This document shows positions 59,301-64,000 of a DNA stretch of 64,000 nucleotides, piece after piece. The stretch spans positions 3,856,501-3,920,500 of the forward strand of contig CP114484.1 in assembly GCA_027186245.1 (NCBI GenBank), written 5' to 3'. The DNA is from Coriaria nepalensis (Eukaryota > Streptophyta > Magnoliopsida > Cucurbitales > Coriariaceae). The stretch's first letter is position 1. The number at the start of each line of letters is the position of its first letter. The notes beneath the pieces are model-generated. The model ran no database searches. It was not told where the DNA came from and saw only the letters and a program-made list of their open reading frames with translations. The position numbers and the translations under genes were made by a program.

Positions 59301-59816
59301 TCACGATTTGTACCGACACGACACATATTATGTTGTGCTATTTCCGACATGGATTGGCCTGTACCGCATTTGTACATGTATCTAAAAATTAGAACACGAC
59401 ACGATATAAACATAATAAGAAGCTATAAACATATCGTACTAGTTTGTGAACCCGTTTACGCTCGTAAGTTCGAAAACTTACTTTAAAAAACATTAATTTT
59501 AAATAAGAAAAGAATTTTAAAATAATTAATCAAATATTAATATTACAACACATGTTTATATATTGTTAATCATTCTTAATAATTACTATTTAATAAATTA
59601 AAATTTAATAATATTAATAATTAAAAATATAAATAAATTATAAAAAATATTATTTAGCCAAATAAAATTTACATTGATCAAAATGCTGAAACATATAAAA
59701 TAATTTCCGAAGAAAAAAAACCCTAGGAAGATAAGGTCCTTTTAGGCCCGTACACGTGCTGTACTTTTGTCGTGTCATGCATACTCGTGCTGACCCGGGC
59801 CTATTTTGCCACCCCC
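59241..59816. mobile_element. Non-autonomous hAT-like element, copy 1
   Basis: Homologous along about 59310-59816 to 62260-62829, same orientation: shared landmarks include acttactttaaaaaa, aattttaaataa and ttatttagccaaataa against ttatttggccaaataa. The right end (gggcctattttgccacc) resembles hAT tips. On the left, cgtgtcggtacaa (59241-59253) has a perfect inverted copy at 59308-59320. The left terminal repeat that should mirror the right end was not found. No coding capacity. Confidence 0.6.
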
Positions 59817-60169
59817 CTCTCAACTCTTTTCCAAATTGCAATGATTTCTCTAGGAATATACAAGTAACATATTTTTTTTACCCTATAATAATTCTATCTA
59901 AAAATAAGTCTTACTTTTATAATCATGGATCTGTTACAGTATGGATGAAACAATACCAGTCTCAATTTCGACGAGTAACATTCTAATGTTAACCTGTACA
60001 TGTTTATCCACATGGACCAACTATGACTCTAGATGCCATTTTACATGCAGCATGGACTTCATGTTCTGTTTCGCACTGTCAAGGCACTTGTAGTTGAGTC
60101 AATATATAACCCTCCATCCCATTACTGTACCAGCAAGAAATAGATGGTAGATTAGATATATCCATCCCA

Positions 60170-61765
60170 TTAGATATACCTCAAAAAGTGAAGATAGTTG
60201 CTAATCTGCATTGTAAGTAAAGCAAGGAGAATCCTCACCTGAGGGAAGCAGTCTTGACGTACAATTGTTTGGTCGTTTGTATGTACATATACCTCACACG
60301 ATACTCTTGCCTGATGGACAATAATGAAAGAATAATCAACATCAGAAAATTGTCTATTTGTCTTCGAAGTAAGGTATGCATAATAAGGCAGTAGAAATTA
60401 GCATAACAGAAGCAATCTTCATCTTAGTTTATACACAACTACCACAGACAGAAACCTACCATGGTTTAATAACTCCATTGAGATCAATTAACCTAAGAGA
60501 CATGGATAATAGTTACTACACCAAGCCTACAATAATTGTCCAGTGAAAGTAAAAAGTCATAGAGAGCTCTGTCCATTGTCAAACGAAAATGTTTTATGCT
60601 GTTTGAGGTTGCTACGCCAATTTGTTTCATAATCAAAAGCTTCTGGATTGGTTTTACCATTTGAGGGCTAATTTCACGTATATGCACATATAAAAATGGC
60701 ACGAACTTAGGAAATCTTCCTTACAATGCAATAGTCTAAATCTAAGAAAAGTTGATATAATTCTTCTTGAACAAAAGGAATCATTTTCACAACGAGAACG
60801 CAGATTGGAGAGAAAAAAAACACACAATTGGCAATCAATTGTTTAAAGTAGAACTGCTTTATAATGATTCATACAGTACAGTTGAAATTTGTATTCAGAG
60901 CACAATTAATCACACTCTTATAACAGATTTACAGCATTTAAAACTTAGTTTTTCTGTTTCTTTCTGGTATTGCAAAGGAAAATAGGAAACCCTTTTTTTT
61001 TTCCTTTGTCCAGAAATTCCAGTGACCTTGGAACCAAATATAGCTAGAAAATTGAATCAAGGATCACATGATTGACAATTTTCCCGACTAATCAGTATTA
61101 TTCTAATGAAACTGGACAACAATCCAAACGCAATACGACAATCAATAGCAAAACCAATAAAAAATTATGCTGAAATTTGATCTAAATATCAAAATGTATA
61201 CCTTCAAAGGGACATTGAAGGAGAAAAGCCCTAGCTTCCCGTCCAAGTCCGTCTCCGTATCGAAAGGGATAACACCTCTCGAAAGATCCTCAATGAAGTA
61301 AATCACATCATGCAGCACCTCCCATCCACTGAGATCGAGCGTGGCGTTGACGTAAGACGAACCTCGAGCCCTAACGTGCCCGCCATCCGACCTCACGAAG
61401 CCGAGCTTGCTCCCACGGTAGCCAATCCAAACGACGAGAGAATCGTAATCGAGGGAGAAGAAGTCGGTGTTTCGAACCTTGACGGTGAGAGAGAACGAGG
61501 CATCGAGGACGAGTTTCGAGGCAGAGTGGACGTGGATGTGATTAAGTCTGATTCTAACGAGCTGGAGAGCTGGATCGGAAGGGTAGAGGAAGAAGACGGA
61601 GGCGGAGACAAGGAGCAGAGCGGCAGTGCAGAGGAGGCAGAAGCGTAAACGACAGCTTATGAGGTAGCCGGGAGGGGGCCGGTAGCGGGTAAGTACGACG
61701 ACGTTTTGGCCAGTGGGATTTGGAGGTAGAGGAGAGTAGACGACATAGTCGTTCTTAGAGGTCAT
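60170..61765 (-). CDS. LEA2/NDR1-HIN1-like (NHL) membrane protein, two exons
   Basis: Exon 1 (61765-61202, 188 codons) encodes a cytosolic N-terminus (MTSKNDYVVYSPLPPNPTGQ), one membrane segment (FCLLCTAALLLVSASVFFL, about residues 42-60) and an extracytosolic LEA2 beta domain with SFSLTVKVRNTDFFSLDYDS and YVNATLDLSGWEV. A GTATAC donor follows LK. Exon 2 (60310-60170) starts after CAG and reads ARVSCEVYVHTNDQTIVRQD, then CFPQ, in frame to a TAA at 60170, giving 234 aa. The GTGAGG after CFPQ could also be a donor, with the true C-terminus in a further exon. The family includes NDR1/HIN1-like plasma-membrane proteins of defence and stress responses; the exact member cannot be named. The intron is 891 bases. 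Confidence 0.88.
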
Positions 61766-61817
61766 GTTCTTTATCGTTTCAGCCTGGCCGAGGAATTGGA
61801 ATGATTGGACTGTTCTG

Positions 61818-61825
61818 TTTTTATA
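61818..61825 (-). promoter_or_regulatory. TATA box of the LEA2 gene
   Basis: TATAAAAA on the minus strand about 55 bases upstream of the start codon, a good distance for a short leader. Confidence 0.6.
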
Positions 61826-61878
61826 CGGTGATTAAAAATAATCACCGGGTTCGGCGTTTTTAATCACCGGGTTCGGCG
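61826..61878. repeat. Inverted and direct repeats immediately upstream of the LEA2 TATA box
   Basis: cggtgatta (61826-61834) is the exact complement of taatcaccg (61839-61847). The 18-base segment taatcaccgggttcggcg occurs at 61839-61856 and again at 61861-61878. The position suggests a promoter element duplication; function is not known. Confidence 0.7.
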
Positions 61879-61879
61879 G

Positions 61880-62180
61880 GTATGGGCCATTTACCAAGTC
61901 AATTGGGCCCTGAGGCCCATATGGCGGCGTTGTACAATCTAGCGTTGAGTTGCAGAGTTATTTGGAAGCGATGGTAAATTGAAGTATGAAGGGGGGAATT
62001 AGGTGGCTGGCAAGAGTATATTTTTGAATCATAAAGCGCAAAGGAAGGAGAAGCTACTAAAACAAAAGTGTTAAAATGGGCCATACGGCATAACTTTTGC
62101 ACGATATAATCTGAAATCATAAAGGACGTGTTAAAAGAGGCGCAAAGGAAAGAGAAGTTTTTAAAAAGTGTGAGGTTTTG
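61880..62180. repeat. Partial terminal copy related to the GC-tipped element
   Basis: 62036-62105 (gcgcaaaggaaggagaag, then ttaaaatgggccatacggca) repeats, in altered form, the sequence 62140-62215 (gcgcaaaggaaagagaag, then caaaatgggccggtacggca). So the left tip of the following element lies here twice in a row. Confidence 0.55.
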
Positions 62181-62185
62181 GCAAA

Positions 62186-62829
62186 GGTAGCAAAATGGGC
62201 CGGTACGGCATAGTTTTGGTACGATGCAGATTATATCATATCGTGCTTGGTACGGATAGACCAGTGTTGTACCCGTGTTCGTGCTCGTGCCTAAAAATAA
62301 GAGTATTGCACGGTATGGTATCTACATAGTAACAGACCATAAACGTATCGTGTCGGCTCAGAGGCCTTTTTCAGCTCATATACCTATTTTGGCATGTGAG
62401 CTCATTTCAACACATGAGATCGAAGACTTACTTTAAAAAAAATTAACTTTAAATAAAAGAATAGTTTTAAAATAATTAGCAAAATATTAATAATGTAATA
62501 CATATTTTATATATTATTAATCATTTCTAATAGTTATTATTTAGTAAATTAAAAATTAGTACTATTAATAATTAAAATTATAAATATTGTAATAAATATT
62601 ATTTGGCCAAATAAGATTTTGCATTAATTGAAATATTCTTAACATACAAAATGATTTCTGGAGAAAAAAACTCTTAAAATAGGAGGCGCTTTTGAGCCCT
62701 TGCCTCGGACGGACCCAAAAAGGTCGTGTCGTGCTCTAAGCCGGCACGGAAAATTTATGTCATGTTGTGCCGGCCCACGTGCCCACATAGGTGGGCACGG
62801 CACAGCCCGACTCATTTTGCCACATCTAG
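62186..62829. mobile_element. Non-autonomous hAT-like element, copy 2 (about 644 bp)
   Basis: Left end ggtagcaaaatgggccggta and right end gactcattttgccacatcta are inverted (right end complement: tagatgtggcaaaatgagtc). The tips are GC-rich with cggcacgg-type words while the centre is AT-rich and non-coding. It is the same family as 59241-59816. No clear target duplication could be read. Confidence 0.65.
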
Positions 62830-62839
62830 CTTCCTGTTT

Positions 62840-63400
62840 AGTAGACTTAATACAAATAAATATTAATAAAGTAGACTAAATTTGAATTTTTTTGTTAATT
62901 ATTTTATTTTTAAATTTGAATAGATAAAATTACTAATTTATTTAGAAGAGAGATCTCAGTCCGATCCATTTAAGATGGAGGATTTTAGTCTAAGCTTTGA
63001 CCGAAATTTTGATCTAGGCTATGAATCAAGATTTTGGTCGAGTCCTGGACCGAAATCCACAATTTGGCATGAAAAAAAAAATAAATAAGAGAAAAGAAAG
63101 GAAAGATGATCAATTGAGATCGCAATTCGAGTAGGAGGCATGAAAAAGGTGGTTTGATGGCAGTAACTGCAACTGAGATCCGAGATCTAATGGAGCAACC
63201 GAGAAGAGCAACTGATGGTGGATCACGGCTCGATTGTGGAGGAGAGAGAGAGAGAGAGGAAAATGAGAAGAATGAGAGGGATCATAGAGGAGAAGAAGAA
63301 ATAGAGAGAAAGATGAATTGCGATTCACGGATTCAAATGAGAAGAAAATGAATAAAGGTATTTTGGGATTTAAACTTTTTCATTTAAAAATAGGATTAGT
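62840..63400. other. Intergenic DNA
   Basis: 62950-63070 repeats ttttggtc and gaccgaaat words. 63110-63350 is purine-rich with a GA microsatellite (about 63240-63260). An open plus-strand frame here (63154-63351) is compositional. No gene recognised. Confidence 0.4.
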
Positions 63401-63556
63401 TGACAAAATTTATGAAACTTAATTTATCTACCAAAAAAAGAATTGAAATAAGGTTCATCATTAAAATTATCTCTTATAGAGTCAAGTATAAATAAAAAGT
63501 TATAAACAAAATGAAAATGTCAAAAACAACAAATATGAGTTTATGGAAAATCATAC

Positions 63557-64000
63557 ATGGGAGCTTGTTTATGTACCTCGTGGATCCAAATTCATAGGTT
63601 GATTAGTACATATAAAGTGGTCATCAGTGACGGTTTATATTTTCCTATCTCTCATATTAGGTCTCTTAGAGTTAAAATATCTTATAAAACTTTTCATCTA
63701 GATGACACATTATTTGCACCTAACATTAAAAAAAAAATTAATATATGTCCATCACTTTACTTCCAAAATAATGTGAAGGATCGGAACATGGGAGCAATTT
63801 TACTTCGAGGAGAATGTGAAAATGATGTGTATCCCTTACCAGCATCACTCACTTTCATTCAACCATCAAATGTAGTATGAGCGTACTTCAATTGATGGAT
63901 GGCATCGTCGGCTGGGTCACCCTTCCCACAAAACTGCTACGCATCTCAATAATTCTTTTAATTTACCGCTTTCTGACATCCAAATGCAATTTATGTACCT
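63557..64000 (+). mobile_element. Ty1/copia pol fragment running off the right edge
   Basis: The frame 63557-63880 carries the protease to pre-integrase region: SDGLYFPISHIRSLRV, TFHLDDTLFAPNIKK, KDRNMGAILLRGECENDVYP and LPASLTFIQPSNVV, then a stop. In the +1 frame the text continues as a GAG-pre-integrase block with DGWHRRLGHPSHKTAT and NNSFNLPLSDIQ up to the edge. A frameshift near 63875-63885 therefore separates the two. Integrase and reverse transcriptase would lie beyond the window. Sequence decay is mild compared with the copia remnant at 15-17.8 kb, so this insertion is younger. Confidence 0.85.

Noticed and set aside
63154..63351. 65-aa Glu/Arg-rich frame
   Set aside because: Produced by a GA-rich tract; no non-repetitive protein text that I recognise.

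Overview
The window is nuclear DNA of a flowering plant, most likely a eudicot. The evidence is introns with GT/AG borders, AT-rich intergenic DNA, plant-only protein families (LRR-extensin, trihelix factor, LEA2/NHL-type protein) and dense remnants of plant transposable elements (Ty1/copia, Ty3/gypsy, hAT, LINE, MITEs). I cannot name the species.

Genes that look intact: an LRR-extensin cell-wall protein (1353-3977, minus), a secreted glycine-rich protein (19254-20591, minus), a trihelix transcription factor (29550-30674, plus), a nine-exon cytosolic aldehyde dehydrogenase of the ALDH2C4/REF1 type (32224-35099, minus; all splice sites placed, 502 aa), an uncharacterised 131-aa plant protein (50539-50934, minus), a small 83-aa serine-rich-type protein (58655-58906, plus) and a two-exon LEA2/NHL membrane protein (60170-61765, minus). 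A possible first exon lies at the left edge (1-98, minus). The genes do not form a pathway. Three concern the cell wall or its phenolics: LRR-extensin, glycine-rich protein, and the aldehyde dehydrogenase family that makes ferulate and sinapate.

Layout. 1-4.1 kb: left-edge exon and the LRR-extensin. 4.1-12.8 kb: AT-rich DNA with an 832-bp tandem duplication of an LTR-like repeat. 12.8-14.3 kb: broken acidic ORFs. 14.4-18.9 kb: a repeat copy, a 3'-truncated copia element and a gypsy gag fragment, all decayed. 19.2-20.7 kb: glycine-rich protein gene. 21.4-24.0 kb: a small ORF, a repeat and a hAT transposase remnant. 24.6-26.2 kb: an array of gene fragments (5'UTR-like segment, three GT31 glycosyltransferase exons with two nonsense codons, one ribosomal protein eL30 exon). 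27-29 kb: LTR-like repeats. 29.5-35.1 kb: the trihelix and aldehyde dehydrogenase genes, with a MITE candidate between them. 35.5-37.5 kb: a 1,893-bp solo LTR with a perfect 5-bp target duplication. 38.0-38.7 kb: an unusual tandem array in which every unit is a palindrome. 41.4-45.0 kb and 52.9-55.9 kb: two related hAT elements in opposite orientation. The first has a partial internal duplication; the second has both termini and a near-perfect 8-bp target duplication. Between them are a gypsy LTR-like fragment, an internally deleted copia element with both LTRs, and two degenerate 18S rRNA pieces. 56.3-56.6 kb: a long hairpin. 57.7-64 kb: a LINE RNase H remnant, two genes, two copies of a GC-tipped non-autonomous element, and a copia fragment running off the right edge.

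The most unusual items are the palindromic tandem array, the gene-fragment array, the duplicated 18S rRNA fragments and the ~105-bp foldback. All readings were made by eye; no alignment or database search was run.
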